DNA of 33,658 nucleotides from a virus (IMGVR_UViG_3300024062_000003:1-33658), one strand, 5' to 3'. Shown: positions 20,375 through 29,559, counted from the stretch's first letter. The notes: a model not told the origin generated them from the sequence alone. Numbers and translations are program-made.

Positions 20375-20670
20375 TAGAACGTCCCCTTCCAGACCCTAAA
20401 CTTGTCAAACTCCCCAGAGAGCATTTTCTTCCGTATGATCTCCTTCCGGGCATCGGTGTCATCAAGGGCAACGCCTGCCTCTTTCATCCATTCCGTCACC
20501 ATAAACATGGGTATCCTGCCAACCAGACGATTCTCCCCGGTTACCCCGGCACCAGAGTCACGGATGATCTTGCTCTGCTCCAATACTGGAGTGGTGTCAT
20601 ATTGACGCTGCACGGTAAAGTGCCTTCCGTCAGTGTCGTAATGGACCTTCTCTTTAAACTTGTCTTTCAT
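20374..20670 (-). CDS. Small conserved phage protein
   Basis: A 98-aa protein, MKDKFKEKVHYDTDGRHF and then YDTTPVLEQSKIIRDSGAG, RLVGRIPMFMVTEWMKEAGV, RKEIIRKKMLSGEFDKFRVWKG. It is a family frequently found between capsid and lysis genes of podovirus-like phages. Its function is unknown. The start at 20670 follows GGAGAAGGCA; a longer in-frame reading has no such site and would extend into the terminator. It lies beyond the terminator at 20759-20786, so it depends on read-through or on an unseen promoter in 20671-20758. Confidence 0.8.
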   Translation of the reverse strand: MKDKFKEKVHYDTDGRHFTVQRQYDTTPVLEQSKIIRDSGAGVTGENRLVGRIPMFMVTEWMKEAGVALDDTDARKEIIRKKMLSGEFDKFRVWKGTF

Positions 20671-20758
20671 TGCCTTCTCCACATAAATGGGTAGGTTGGA
20701 ACACCTTTGCCCAAAAATTGATAATTTAGTTCCGACCACCCTAGTGATTAACGCTTGC

Positions 20759-20786
20759 AAAAAAAAGGAGGGCCGGAGCCCCCCTT
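20759..20786 (-). terminator. Strong rho-independent terminator after the capsid gene
   Basis: On the minus strand AAGGGGGGC pairs with GCCCTCCTT (9 bp, one G-T) around a TCCG loop, followed by six more T. The cUCCGg tetraloop makes the stem extra stable. It lies 22 bases past the capsid stop. Confidence 0.88.
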
Positions 20787-20808
20787 AATTTTAACTTACT
20801 CTACTAAA

Positions 20809-21756
20809 TTAGCTAGTAGTAAGGTCAGCTACGATACCGCTTGCAGCTTCGTTCTTAGAGCACAAAGTCAGCTCAGTAAGAATTTGACGCATGGTAGAGT
20901 CACCAGTCTTGGCCAGAGCAACGCTCTTGGTTGGACGGAGAACAGCTACGTTGAACATATCGTTCTGCAGGATGTAAACATCGCGTGAACGGTTCTCACG
21001 GCTAGGCATAAACTCTACAGTACCCCAAGGAGTAACGTAAACGTCCAGAGACTTAACCACTTTGCTGTCGCCAGCCTGAACAGTTGAACGCTGGTTGTTG
21101 TTACCAGTAAAGCCAAGGGCCTTGTTCATCTGGAAAGGAGACAGGTAAACACGGTCAGGATCGCCGCCGTTAGTCCAGATAGACTCCATTACAGCGTCAA
21201 ACTTAGCCTGATCGAATACACGCTGAGTGCCGTCAGTACGCTTGTCGGTGCCATCTCCAGCAGGAGCTGCGCCGCCAGTGCCTTTTGACTCGTTAGTCTT
21301 TACCCAAGAACCTAGACCGGCCAGTTTACGGGCAACAGTAGCAGAGCCTGCAACGCGCTCTTGGTTCTCAAACAGAGCTTTTTCAATATCGAGCTTCTGC
21401 TCACGCGCTTCTTTAAGCATTTGGTAAGCCATTTCCTGCTTTCTGCCTGCTTTCTCAACGCCTTCTTCAGTGTCAGCAATGACGACTGCGTTCTTAAAGA
21501 TCTGCGTGTAGTTGCCCAAACGGACAGTAGGAGTCACTGCACCAGCAGAAGTATCACCGCCTTCAATGTGAGCATTTACCGCTGAACTTCTCAGGGTATC
21601 TGTCTGCCACTCATGCAGAGTGTTAGTTGCTTTGGTCTTCTTACAAGCAGTGTACAGGGGAGTGTCATCAGGGGTCACAGAGTAGATCACATTGCTTAGG
21701 TCTTCTCGGATGCCCACTGCATCGTAAGTATCGAAAGTATTAGTTGGTTGTGCCAT
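20809..21756 (-). CDS. Major capsid protein (DUF5309/SU10-type)
   Basis: A 315-aa protein. It starts MAQPTNTFDTYDAVGIREDL and continues VIYSVTPDDTPLYTACKKTKATNTLHEWQTDTLR, the N-terminal pattern of the SU10 major head protein family (DUF5309), an HK97-fold capsid. A TVRLGNYTQIFKNAVVIADT segment and C-terminal PSRENRSRDVYILQNDMFNVAVLR fit the rest of the fold. It follows the scaffold gene by 11 bases with AAGGAATTTTAAA before the ATG. It ends 22 bases before a strong terminator. A promoter-like site upstream at 22886-22900 may boost it. Confidence 0.9.
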   Translation of the reverse strand: MAQPTNTFDTYDAVGIREDLSNVIYSVTPDDTPLYTACKKTKATNTLHEWQTDTLRSSAVNAHIEGGDTSAGAVTPTVRLGNYTQIFKNAVVIADTEEGVEKAGRKQEMAYQMLKEAREQKLDIEKALFENQERVAGSATVARKLAGLGSWVKTNESKGTGGAAPAGDGTDKRTDGTQRVFDQAKFDAVMESIWTNGGDPDRVYLSPFQMNKALGFTGNNNQRSTVQAGDSKVVKSLDVYVTPWGTVEFMPSRENRSRDVYILQNDMFNVAVLRPTKSVALAKTGDSTMRQILTELTLCSKNEAASGIVADLTTS

Positions 21757-21767
21757 TTTAAAATTCC

Positions 21768-22805
21768 TTAATCAATTAATAAAGCTATGGCGTCCTCTAC
21801 GGAGCCAGTGCGGTTCAAAGTTTCTCTTTGCTTTTTGCGCAAGGTCTTATTGCTTCCGGTTTTCTTGGCGCCAGCTTTCACGGGCCGCTTTCTGCGGTTT
21901 GCCGGGTCAGCCTTTACCTCTGCAGCTTTCTTACCACTCATCAGCTCTTGATATTTCATGGCATCGTGAAGCACCCGGATAGCCCGGTGATCCATAACCT
22001 GTCCTATCTCCGCTGGCTCATAGCCATACACGGACGAACCAACAGTCATCAACTTATCCCGGATCGCACCAGCTTTTTCACCATCAGCAAAATCTGGTAG
22101 TACCTTCTGCAAGGTAGCCAGTTCGTGCTGAACGTAAGCCTGCTGTGCGGCCTGAGTTGCCTCTGTCTGCTGCTGAGAAACAGCCTCCATTTGTTGCATC
22201 TGGGTGTTGTAACTAACCAGTTGCTCGTCATATTTCAGCTTAGCATCCATATAACCAATTGGGTCTGTCTCAAAAAGCTCTCTAGAGGGCTCTACCGGGG
22301 CAGTCTGTATCTGACCGCTTTGAGCTTGTGCATATACCTCTGCAATTTGCCTGCGCTCATGCAATAGGGCGTTGTAGACATCTTCAGTTGCCTTTCTGGC
22401 ATCCGAGACCTCTTGCATACCCTTTTGGATGTACTTTTGACCACTGTATCCTCGCTTTAAATCGTCAAGGGTTACAGCCTCGCTCTTGCCGTCAACTTTG
22501 ACGGTGAACATTTGCTGCTCTTGTTCGGTTTCCGCTTCTTCAGTGTCTTGCTCATCCTCATCGGAGTCTCCTACCTCCTCATCGTCATCTTCGGGCTCGT
22601 CTCCCTCTGACTCCGGTTGCTGCTCCTCCACATCCTCTGGTTCTTCTTCAACTTCTTCCGGGGTTTCTGGTTCAAGGAGAGACTCGACAGCCTCCTCTGA
22701 GATAGAATCCGTTTCAGTTGTAGCGCCCTCTTCTGGCTGTAACATTGCTGCAATGGCTCCCTCAATAGAGCCGTCTGTACTACCTAAAGTTTCAGTCGTT
22801 TCCAC
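21768..22805 (-). CDS. Capsid scaffolding protein
   Basis: A 345-aa protein. Residues 1-100 are extremely acidic (many Glu and Asp), residues 130-250 are helical and Gln/Ala-rich (coiled coil), and the C-terminal 50 residues are very basic (ANRRKRPVKAGAKKTGSNK). That profile is typical of scaffolds that contact the capsid protein through a basic C-terminal helix. It starts with GTG at 22805, with AAGGA upstream. It is located between portal and capsid genes. No protease motif is seen. Confidence 0.85.
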   Translation of the reverse strand: METTETLGSTDGSIEGAIAAMLQPEEGATTETDSISEEAVESLLEPETPEEVEEEPEDVEEQQPESEGDEPEDDDEEVGDSDEDEQDTEEAETEQEQQMFTVKVDGKSEAVTLDDLKRGYSGQKYIQKGMQEVSDARKATEDVYNALLHERRQIAEVYAQAQSGQIQTAPVEPSRELFETDPIGYMDAKLKYDEQLVSYNTQMQQMEAVSQQQTEATQAAQQAYVQHELATLQKVLPDFADGEKAGAIRDKLMTVGSSVYGYEPAEIGQVMDHRAIRVLHDAMKYQELMSGKKAAEVKADPANRRKRPVKAGAKKTGSNKTLRKKQRETLNRTGSVEDAIALLID

Positions 22806-22809
22806 GGTA

Positions 22810-23043
22810 CTAATCCTTCTGCTTTTTGTCGAAAATCGCCTCGTCTGTAAACACAGTGTTGAATTGAGCTTCGATCAAGTTAAGCGCCCTGATTATATCA
22901 TGCGCGTCTTTAATAGTCTCTACTTGAGACTGGCTGTTCAGGAACACGCTGGTCTGCGCATCCCGAATGCTTTGCAAGATTTCCTGAAAGGTATCATCTC
23001 GCCATAGGTTTTTGGCCAGTGCGGCCTTATCCTTTATGTTCAA
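22810..23043 (-). CDS. Small protein between portal and scaffold
   Basis: A 77-aa helical protein, (M)NIKDKAALAKNLWRDDTFQEIL, then QSQVETIKDAHDIIRALNLIEAQFN. This short helical family often lies beside portal genes in podovirus-like phages. Its role is unknown. The start codon is TTG at 23043, overlapping the portal stop as TTGA, and no ATG or GTG alternative exists nearby. Its coding sequence contains a copy of the late promoter-like motif (22886-22900). Confidence 0.78.
   Translation of the reverse strand: MNIKDKAALAKNLWRDDTFQEILQSIRDAQTSVFLNSQSQVETIKDAHDIIRALNLIEAQFNTVFTDEAIFDKKQKD
22886..22900 (-). promoter_or_regulatory. Late promoter-like motif inside a gene
   Basis: Minus-strand TGATATAATCAGGGC, with TATAAT at 22892-22897, lies inside the 77-aa gene. 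It matches the 30371 site at 12 of 15 bases. It would give a separate transcript for scaffold (22805) and capsid (21756). Confidence 0.4.
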
Positions 23044-25139
23044 AATCTACCACCCGTTACAGCTTGTACGGGGGTGCTATCTGGGTATCTAGGGGCTGCC
23101 TGCTCCGCCTTAATTCTTGCGGTGTCTACTGCAGTGCCGTACTTGCCAAAGATCTCTGCAGCGTCTACCAGCAAGTCCTGATCCATCTGGTCACGGTCCC
23201 GGTCATCTGCCGCTATGGCCTTCTGTGCGTCTATCTGGAGCTTAGCCATGTCAGAGGCAGCCTTAGCCTGTGCCTTGATCTGTTCGGCCTGTACATACGC
23301 CTCTGGCTGCGTCAGGGCCTGTTGTTGCTGTGCTGCCTGTTGCTGCTGTTGCTGCAGAATCATCTGCTCCTGCTCGATAGTCATTGGTAGGAAGTAGCGC
23401 TCAGTGTTAGACAGGCCATTCATAGCCAGCATATCTCCAAGGGTGTTGCGGATCTGGGTCATGCCCACAATGCCGTTCTGGGGTCCGTATGCTTGGAAGA
23501 CCTGCATTTGGATCTGTAGCGCTTGCTGTAGGGCTGCCTGTTTCTGGTCCTCTTGGCCTGTTCCCAGACCAACATTCACAGCAACGTCCATAGATCTATT
23601 CCATGACCGGGGATCGACTGGCTCATACTGACCGCCAGAGACTCGCATCATGGTAGCCTCATCGCAGTTTTCCACGGTAAGCTTCAGGAGCAGTTTAAAC
23701 AGTTGGGTCATACCACCTTGGCCAAGGTTTCTGGCCATGATCTCAATCTGCTGGGCAGCACCCTGCATTGTGGCATTCACTGCAGTAGCCGTTCTGGCCT
23801 GCAACGCTTCCGGGTTCAATCCCAGACTTGCCTTAGAGATTCCAACCTTGTTCTCGATCTCCTGATCGTAATACTGGATAGCAGACAGTGTCTGTCCAGC
23901 AACAAATGGAACGGTCTGGGCCGTAATGGCGCCAGCCTGCTTTGTTCTGATAATCCCGCCAATCTCGTTATTGAGCAGGTCATCGACATTCACCATGCCA
24001 TCGACAATCTCGGTCCGGGGGTTGTTGGTCAGGGCAATGTTATCTAGCACGCCTCTGAGCAACGCTGTGGCGCTGTCTTGGTCATTAATGATTAGGTCAG
24101 CCACTGAGGTGCCATAGAACGTATGGGGCTCAGGATCGACCTCAAACACGGCAAACGGCATATGGCCCCACTCTTCGTAGGACAATAGCTTGTAGTTGTC
24201 TCCACCCATTGTCAGCTTGTACTGCTGCGCGATCCCAGTGCCGTCCACATCAATCTTCATGTACAGCTCGGTGATCAATACGTTGCGCATAGACGGGTCT
24301 TGGCTCTCTGACTCGTTATACTGATCTAGGTAGCCAGTGCGCTCAAAGTCTTCCATATCTGAAATGGTGCTGTCAGTGCCTGAGTCAGCCAGCTCGCTAA
24401 CCTCATCAAAGTCGTAGCCCATCTCTACTAGCTCGCCAACCCGGACATCGGTCCTGTGAGCAACGGCATATGCGTCCTCTAGGTTTCTGGCGTTGGAGTC
24501 TACAAAAAACTCTTCCGGTGGTACGCTCTCCATCTTGAGATCGCCCATCTCCTTGGTGCGCATAATCTTGAGATCATGCCGGGGAGACTCAACCTCTAGG
24601 CCAGATGGGTCCAGCTCGATATTAATCTTGGTGGTGTGCTCAATTACCTCAACACCCTCATCGTTAACAATGGCAGTAAACTCCATGTCATTGAGGTTGT
24701 CGAAAGTGTAGGTCTCAGCATCATAGCTGGTGTCCCAGTATGCCTTCACAATGCCGTTCTTTTTTAGCAGGGCATCGTGGAAAGCATCATAGATAACCCT
24801 GTAGCCGTTCAGCTCATTAAACTTGTAATTGATGTACTTGGTTGCCTGCTCTGCAAACTTTACATCTTCCGGTCCACGCGGAACATACTCCACCGCCCGG
24901 TCAGTCTGCAAAAATACCCGCATTAGGCTGGGCTTGATAGATCGTATGGCATCACGCACCTTGGTGGCAACAACAGAGGATCTGCCCTCTTCCTGACCAA
25001 TGTCTACATGGCCATCGTAGTACCGCTGAGACTTCAGTCGATCAAATGCGATCTCTGACTCTACAAAGTCAACACAGTCCTCGATAGCGTTCTGTGCAAT
25101 GCCCTCAATCTCATCTCTGTCTAATGGTTTTAGTTCCAT
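23040..25139 (-). CDS. Portal protein (P22-like, long)
   Basis: A 699-aa protein. It begins with an acidic helical region (DRDEIEGIAQNAIEDCVDF) and continues with VVATKVRDAIRSIKPSLMRVF, FHDALLKKNGIVKAYWD, and HMPFAVFEVDPEPHTFYGTSVADLI, the typical clip/stem/wing order of P22-like podovirus portals. The last 130 residues are Gln/Ala-rich, helical and long, like the P22 barrel. The length is near the 725 aa of P22 gp1. Its ATG lies directly beside the stop of the 548-aa gene, and it overlaps the 77-aa gene. It forms the dodecameric channel for terminase and the neck. Confidence 0.93.
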   Translation of the reverse strand: MELKPLDRDEIEGIAQNAIEDCVDFVESEIAFDRLKSQRYYDGHVDIGQEEGRSSVVATKVRDAIRSIKPSLMRVFLQTDRAVEYVPRGPEDVKFAEQATKYINYKFNELNGYRVIYDAFHDALLKKNGIVKAYWDTSYDAETYTFDNLNDMEFTAIVNDEGVEVIEHTTKINIELDPSGLEVESPRHDLKIMRTKEMGDLKMESVPPEEFFVDSNARNLEDAYAVAHRTDVRVGELVEMGYDFDEVSELADSGTDSTISDMEDFERTGYLDQYNESESQDPSMRNVLITELYMKIDVDGTGIAQQYKLTMGGDNYKLLSYEEWGHMPFAVFEVDPEPHTFYGTSVADLIINDQDSATALLRGVLDNIALTNNPRTEIVDGMVNVDDLLNNEIGGIIRTKQAGAITAQTVPFVAGQTLSAIQYYDQEIENKVGISKASLGLNPEALQARTATAVNATMQGAAQQIEIMARNLGQGGMTQLFKLLLKLTVENCDEATMMRVSGGQYEPVDPRSWNRSMDVAVNVGLGTGQEDQKQAALQQALQIQMQVFQAYGPQNGIVGMTQIRNTLGDMLAMNGLSNTERYFLPMTIEQEQMILQQQQQQAAQQQQALTQPEAYVQAEQIKAQAKAASDMAKLQIDAQKAIAADDRDRDQMDQDLLVDAAEIFGKYGTAVDTARIKAEQAAPRYPDSTPVQAVTGGRF

Positions 25140-26786
25140 TTATTGTAGCCTCTGTTCTTTATCTTCAAGCAGTCCTGCCTGATACAGTGCATTATATACC
25201 TCTGGGGTGCGATACGGGGCTGTGATTTGTGCGGCTTTATTGCCTCCAAACTGCTGAAGACCTCCCATCGCCTTACCTAAAGCGTGTGAAACCTCGCCAG
25301 CCACTCTGGGAGAAGATGCCGCACCCATCAACACTGCTTGCGGCAATTGTCCTGTAAGCGCCATGCTTGATGTTAGCGCTGGCTGAGTAGCAGACTGCAA
25401 TCCCCTCGGCATCACTGTAGACATTGTTTGCCCAGCAACGGCAGGAATTATTTGTCCGCCAGACGCCTCATCGAGAATCTGGCCAAGGCGCAGGCGCTCT
25501 CCATAGTTAGTGTTTACGTTGTTGCGCATCAAAGACGTTAGCTTTCGCAAGGCCGTGTCAGCAGAAGCCTTGTTACCCAGACTTAGCGCCCTTTCCATTT
25601 CTCTTAATAAATCCGCAGATTTGGAATAATTATCCATAGCCTTGGCATAGTCAGGAGCCTGCTGCGCTACAGAATTTTTAATAGAGTCATATACCTGTTT
25701 GACAGCGGCATAGGCGGTCCTGTTTTCGGCTGGTAGCCCATCTAGAATTTCACCAACAGATTGCTTGAGTTGATCTAACCCTTCTGGCGTGTGAAATTGC
25801 TCTGGGTCAAGCTGTCTCCACTGCTGAACCTTATCGTCTACAGCCTGCAATGCTTTTGCTACAGACTCGTTTTTAATTTGGCCCTTATATGCAGCAAACT
25901 TGTTAAACGAATCGCTGAGCGCATTAACTGTGTCATCAAAACTTAGCACTGTTTTGTCTTTCGATACGCCTGCCATGTTTTGTCTGTAGGTTTGTGACGC
26001 TTGAGCTCTAATGCTTGCCAGAGCCGCACGGGCCGTGTCAACAATATCGGTAGGGTTAGCTGTGCCGCGCATAGAAGATGTAAACAAAGCGCTCGCCTCA
26101 CCTCCTTCCTGCCCTGCTCTAAACGCCTGCTTAATCGGTTCAGGCCCAACGCCAGTAAGCCCGCCAGAAAGTCCTGTAACAGCGCTGGCTGCCACAGGGG
26201 CGATTGTTCGAGTGGTAGCTGATAGAGGCTCAATTGCCGCCCCTACACTAGACATTTTTTCTCCAACTTTAGACAATGCTGGAACCTTTGATACGACCGC
26301 TCCCCCTCCAGTAAGTAGGCTTGCCGCGTCAGCTAGTATTGCGGCAGGATCTTCTGCTACAGCCCTCTTAAATCCCTCCTCGCTGCCGTACTGTCGAACA
26401 TAATGCTGTGCTACTGCGTCATACACCTCATCACCGCGCTCGTCCCTCCCAAGGGCTTCCACTACACTGTCAGGCACTGCCCTTTGCACTATCCCGCGAG
26501 CTAGTTTTTGCAGCCCAGTAAGGGTATCTATTGGGCTGGCCACGGCCTCTACCAAGCCTTCTCCAAGGTTATAAACAGATCCCGGAAAACTAGCCACTCC
26601 TGACATTAAGGCCTGTGGCCAAGTTCTTTCTGGCTCTACCTCAGCATCGGGGGTGACTGCCGGTACTGGCTGGCTAGATCGCTGAACCTCCAGCGCCTTC
26701 AGGTAAGCATCTTCATCTGAGAGCCTAACGTCAGAGGGAACGATAACCGTCTCGCCATTAATAATTACATCGTACTCATATGCCAT
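25140..26786 (-). CDS. Probable DNA-ejection protein
   Basis: A 548-aa protein. The N-terminus (MAYEYDVIINGETVIVPSDVRLSDEDAYLKAL) is followed by hydrophobic amphipathic segments (LMSGVASFPGSVYNLGEGLVEAVASP, about residues 58-85; VAASAVTGLSGGLTGVG, about 195-212). The remainder is long helices rich in Ala, Gln and Ser. This mix of amphipathic and helical segments is like ejected internal virion proteins of podoviruses (P22 gp16/gp20-like function). No enzymatic domain is evident. It is coupled to the upstream 445-aa gene by a one-base overlap and lies next to the portal. Confidence 0.7.
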   Translation of the reverse strand: MAYEYDVIINGETVIVPSDVRLSDEDAYLKALEVQRSSQPVPAVTPDAEVEPERTWPQALMSGVASFPGSVYNLGEGLVEAVASPIDTLTGLQKLARGIVQRAVPDSVVEALGRDERGDEVYDAVAQHYVRQYGSEEGFKRAVAEDPAAILADAASLLTGGGAVVSKVPALSKVGEKMSSVGAAIEPLSATTRTIAPVAASAVTGLSGGLTGVGPEPIKQAFRAGQEGGEASALFTSSMRGTANPTDIVDTARAALASIRAQASQTYRQNMAGVSKDKTVLSFDDTVNALSDSFNKFAAYKGQIKNESVAKALQAVDDKVQQWRQLDPEQFHTPEGLDQLKQSVGEILDGLPAENRTAYAAVKQVYDSIKNSVAQQAPDYAKAMDNYSKSADLLREMERALSLGNKASADTALRKLTSLMRNNVNTNYGERLRLGQILDEASGGQIIPAVAGQTMSTVMPRGLQSATQPALTSSMALTGQLPQAVLMGAASSPRVAGEVSHALGKAMGGLQQFGGNKAAQITAPYRTPEVYNALYQAGLLEDKEQRLQ

Positions 26787-28123
26787 TATGGAACAATCCT
26801 TTCTGTTACTTGTGTAGAGCCATCCCGAAATTTCGAAAGCTTCTGTTGTTTTTCATAAATTTTGGCTTTTTCCAAATCTATGAGATCTTGCATCTCTGCT
26901 GCAGCCTCTTTCATGGCCGCAACATAGTCTTCGTCTGATAGATTGATGTTATTTAGCCTATTGAGCGCGGCTGTAGCTGCCGCGCCTTCGGTTTCGGTAA
27001 TCTGGCCGCCACCTTTAATAGATTCAAATGCTCGCAGGAAGGTTTGCCCCTTCACCTGATCAATAAAGGATTCGCCTAATGACTGACCTGATGTGAGTGC
27101 AGGGAATTTGCCTTGCATGGCACCCACCCTGCTCTGTATAGCATTTAATTTTGCTGGATCTTTTAAAAGCTTAACAAGCTTAGCCCGATGATTCTCCAGC
27201 ATAGTGACACGATTCTTAGCGTCAACCTCTTCCTCCATCGCGTTTCTTATGTCTACAGTTCCAAACTCTTTCTGGCCTGCTACTGCACTAATATTTTTAG
27301 GGATCATTTTTACAACTGAGCCCTGATCATTTATCAACGCAGTTGAGGTTCCCATATCCACTTCGGTTAAGCCTGCTGAGACCGTTGCACCTTCTGGCAA
27401 ATTAATTCGCTTTATGTTTCCGTAATTAGACGTTACATAGGGTATTACTGTGTCCCCTTCAGTATAGGTTCGCACAGTAGTACCAAAGGTTTCAGCGCCC
27501 TTTTGTCCTGCAATTGGCTTAATCTCTTGAGTCACAGTATTTACTGAGTACAAGCTTTCAGGAATAAAGCCTTCCCGTCCTTTTTCTGCAAGTTGAGCGC
27601 CTGTCATTGTCACAAAGGTATCTTTGGGAGCTCGCAACGTAGATGTAACGTATGCTTGATAAATAGCGCTTGCGTTATCTGGGTTTGCCTCAATCATATC
27701 CGCCACTTGCCGGGCTGTCGGATCATCAGATTTTCGCAGCATCTCTACGGTCTGATTGGCTTGATTCCTCACAGTTCGCAGAGCCATGAGGTCACTAGCA
27801 CGCTTCTGTAGCTGCGCATTAGGGTTAAGGGTCATCTGGTTAAATGCAGCAGCCAAGCCAGCCATAGTGGCCGGGTCCTTCAGGCCGGTTCTTATGCGGT
27901 CCATCATTCCCGGCTTTTGAGCAGGGGGCGGGGGAGGAATTACAGGCTTAGGTGTCATCATAGGCTGTGGAGCAGCGCCTGATCCCATAGGAGATTGACC
28001 GCCAAAATTGATCCCCTGCATTAGACCTTCTGCAGATACCGGGACAGAGTTCTGAGCATTTTGAGCACGCTTCTGTCTTTCAAGCGCAATCATTGTCTCT
28101 ACATCGAAAATACCGTTAGCCAT
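26786..28123 (-). CDS. Probable internal virion protein
   Basis: A 445-aa protein, starting MANGIFDVETMIALERQKRAQ, with a Pro-rich stretch near residues 55-70 (MTPKPVIPPPPPAQKPGMMD). The rest is helical: PAQLQKRASDLMALRTVRNQANQ-type segments, with EEEVDAKNRVTMLENHRAKL and a C-terminal coiled coil (AAAEMQDLIDLEKAKIYEKQQKL). The sequence resembles internal or ejection proteins of marine podoviruses. Its function is inferred from location between the S74 protein and the 548-aa protein. Confidence 0.7.
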   Translation of the reverse strand: MANGIFDVETMIALERQKRAQNAQNSVPVSAEGLMQGINFGGQSPMGSGAAPQPMMTPKPVIPPPPPAQKPGMMDRIRTGLKDPATMAGLAAAFNQMTLNPNAQLQKRASDLMALRTVRNQANQTVEMLRKSDDPTARQVADMIEANPDNASAIYQAYVTSTLRAPKDTFVTMTGAQLAEKGREGFIPESLYSVNTVTQEIKPIAGQKGAETFGTTVRTYTEGDTVIPYVTSNYGNIKRINLPEGATVSAGLTEVDMGTSTALINDQGSVVKMIPKNISAVAGQKEFGTVDIRNAMEEEVDAKNRVTMLENHRAKLVKLLKDPAKLNAIQSRVGAMQGKFPALTSGQSLGESFIDQVKGQTFLRAFESIKGGGQITETEGAAATAALNRLNNINLSDEDYVAAMKEAAAEMQDLIDLEKAKIYEKQQKLSKFRDGSTQVTERIVP

Positions 28124-28130
28124 TAGTGCC

Positions 28131-28571
28131 TCACATTCTACCCATTGATTGGGCTCTCTTAATTAGTTCCATTAGGCCCATATTGTCGCCTGCAGCAGTC
28201 AAAGCCTGAACCTGTGGGCTCTGGGCCATTTGTTGGCCAGCTCCTCGCAGAAGCTCCATCTCTGGAACGTCTGTAACCCCAAGACCGGGCATAGCTGCCA
28301 TGTTGGCGTTAAACTGAGCTAAGTCAAAGCCCATCCCACCTTGACCCATTTGCTCCTGCATAGCACGCATTCCTTCAGGAGACGTTCCTAGATCATTTAT
28401 GGTGGATGCAATGTTGTCTATGCCGCCACCGGGGGTGGTGTTAGACATTGTTGCGTTGATCTCTAGGTTTTCGATAGGTGCGGCAGGATTCATTCCAGAC
28501 ATTGCTGCAGGATCTATCATATTGCCGCTTTCCATGATCTTGCGCAGCATATCTTCTCTAGTCATATTCAT
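28131..28571 (-). CDS. Met/Gly-rich virion-region protein
   Basis: A 146-aa protein with many Met, Gly and Gln (GNMIDPAAMSGMNPAAPIENL, REQMGQGGMGFDLAQFNANMAAMPGLG). Low complexity and helical content suggest an internal or ejection protein component. I place the start at 28571, immediately after the stop of the 328-aa gene; a longer in-frame reading would overlap that gene and has no ribosome site. No family is recognised. Confidence 0.7.
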   Translation of the reverse strand: MNMTREDMLRKIMESGNMIDPAAMSGMNPAAPIENLEINATMSNTTPGGGIDNIASTINDLGTSPEGMRAMQEQMGQGGMGFDLAQFNANMAAMPGLGVTDVPEMELLRGAGQQMAQSPQVQALTAAGDNMGLMELIKRAQSMGRM

Positions 28572-28572
28572 C

Positions 28573-29559
28573 TTACAAGCCTTGATACAGTTCGTTATAT
28601 TTAACAGCCAAGTATCCAGATGGAGTCGTAACCGTAAGAGAAGGATCAAATGCCTCTACTTCTTGAGCAATTGCACCCAGAGTCATGCTGTTGCTTAGAC
28701 CCTTCTCTTTTGCGTCCTCAGTCCATTCCCAAGTATATAGGCCTAGACCATTAGGAAGCTCTCCAACGCGCTCTATGTTCGTTTTAAGGCGCATGTCAGA
28801 CATACCCATTGCTCCCGCTGCGCTTGCACCTAGTGATAGGTAGTCAAACAGACCGGGCTGGCTGGTAGTGGTTTGCGACTGCGGTATTGGAGACGATCCC
28901 AGCGCGTTAGACACATAGCCAATAGTTGATGCTGGCGCTCCGGTGTACCCGGCAAACTGCTGCTTAGCGGCATCAATTAACTGCTGCTGCATCAACTGCT
29001 GTACGTTGCCCTGATTCTGCAGGTTCTGCTGTACAGTTTGACCCATACCAAACCCAAGGTTGCCAATGTTGGCAAACTGGTTTGCTGCCTGTAGGCCCAT
29101 AGCGGCCTGCTGCTGCCCTGCACCTTGATTGGCTAGATCAGCCCTCATGGTGTTGGCAATGTCCTGCTGAGCCATTTGCTGTGCGTTCTGGAAGCCTGCC
29201 TGCCTAAGTGCTGCAGATTGCTGCCCAACAGTAGACAATGCTCCTCTGCCCAGCTCACCCATAGCGACTCCGTGACGAGATCCGCCAAAGCCACCAGCCG
29301 CGCTCATTTGCGAGCCTAGCTCATTCAGGCCCATTTGCGCAGTGCGCATAACGTCTGCAGCCTGTGCATCTACAACAGATTGAGTGTACGGGTTTTCGTA
29401 AGCGGATAAATCAGTGCTTGCCAGTTGGCCAGCCTGTACCTGCATTGGCTCATACATGCCTGCCGCCGCTGTGCCTGCCATACCACCCTGAATGCCCTGC
29501 ATGGCCATTTGATTGATGTTAGGAGTAGCGGGAGCTCCGCCTGTTGCTGGATTAGCCAT
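28573..29559 (-). CDS. Ala/Gln-rich virion protein with short S74-like domain
   Basis: A 328-aa protein. Residues 1-250 are Ala/Gln/Gly-rich and helical (QQSAALRQAGFQNAQQMAQQD, ANQFANIGNLGFGMGQTVQQ), like ejection proteins. The last 75 residues form an S74-type domain: SDMRLKTNIE with Ser254 and Lys259 in the Ser+5 Lys spacing, IAQEVEAF and LAVKYNELYQGL. It stops right after YNEL, without the C-terminal coiled coil of the two fibre S74 domains. It may be self-cleaving, or the domain may act only as a trimer cap. It overlaps the upstream gene by one base (TAATG). Confidence 0.78.
   Translation of the reverse strand: MANPATGGAPATPNINQMAMQGIQGGMAGTAAAGMYEPMQVQAGQLASTDLSAYENPYTQSVVDAQAADVMRTAQMGLNELGSQMSAAGGFGGSRHGVAMGELGRGALSTVGQQSAALRQAGFQNAQQMAQQDIANTMRADLANQGAGQQQAAMGLQAANQFANIGNLGFGMGQTVQQNLQNQGNVQQLMQQQLIDAAKQQFAGYTGAPASTIGYVSNALGSSPIPQSQTTTSQPGLFDYLSLGASAAGAMGMSDMRLKTNIERVGELPNGLGLYTWEWTEDAKEKGLSNSMTLGAIAQEVEAFDPSLTVTTPSGYLAVKYNELYQGL

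Noticed and set aside
22486-23007. A long plus-strand reading frame, Ser-rich
   Set aside because: It is antisense to the Glu/Asp-rich scaffold gene; the Ser runs are the complement of Glu codons. It has no ribosome site or neighbours in the same direction.
23320-23360. Short tandem CAG/CAA-type repeat
   Set aside because: It encodes the Gln-rich C-terminus of the portal, a normal feature of long podovirus portals, and not an independent repeat element.
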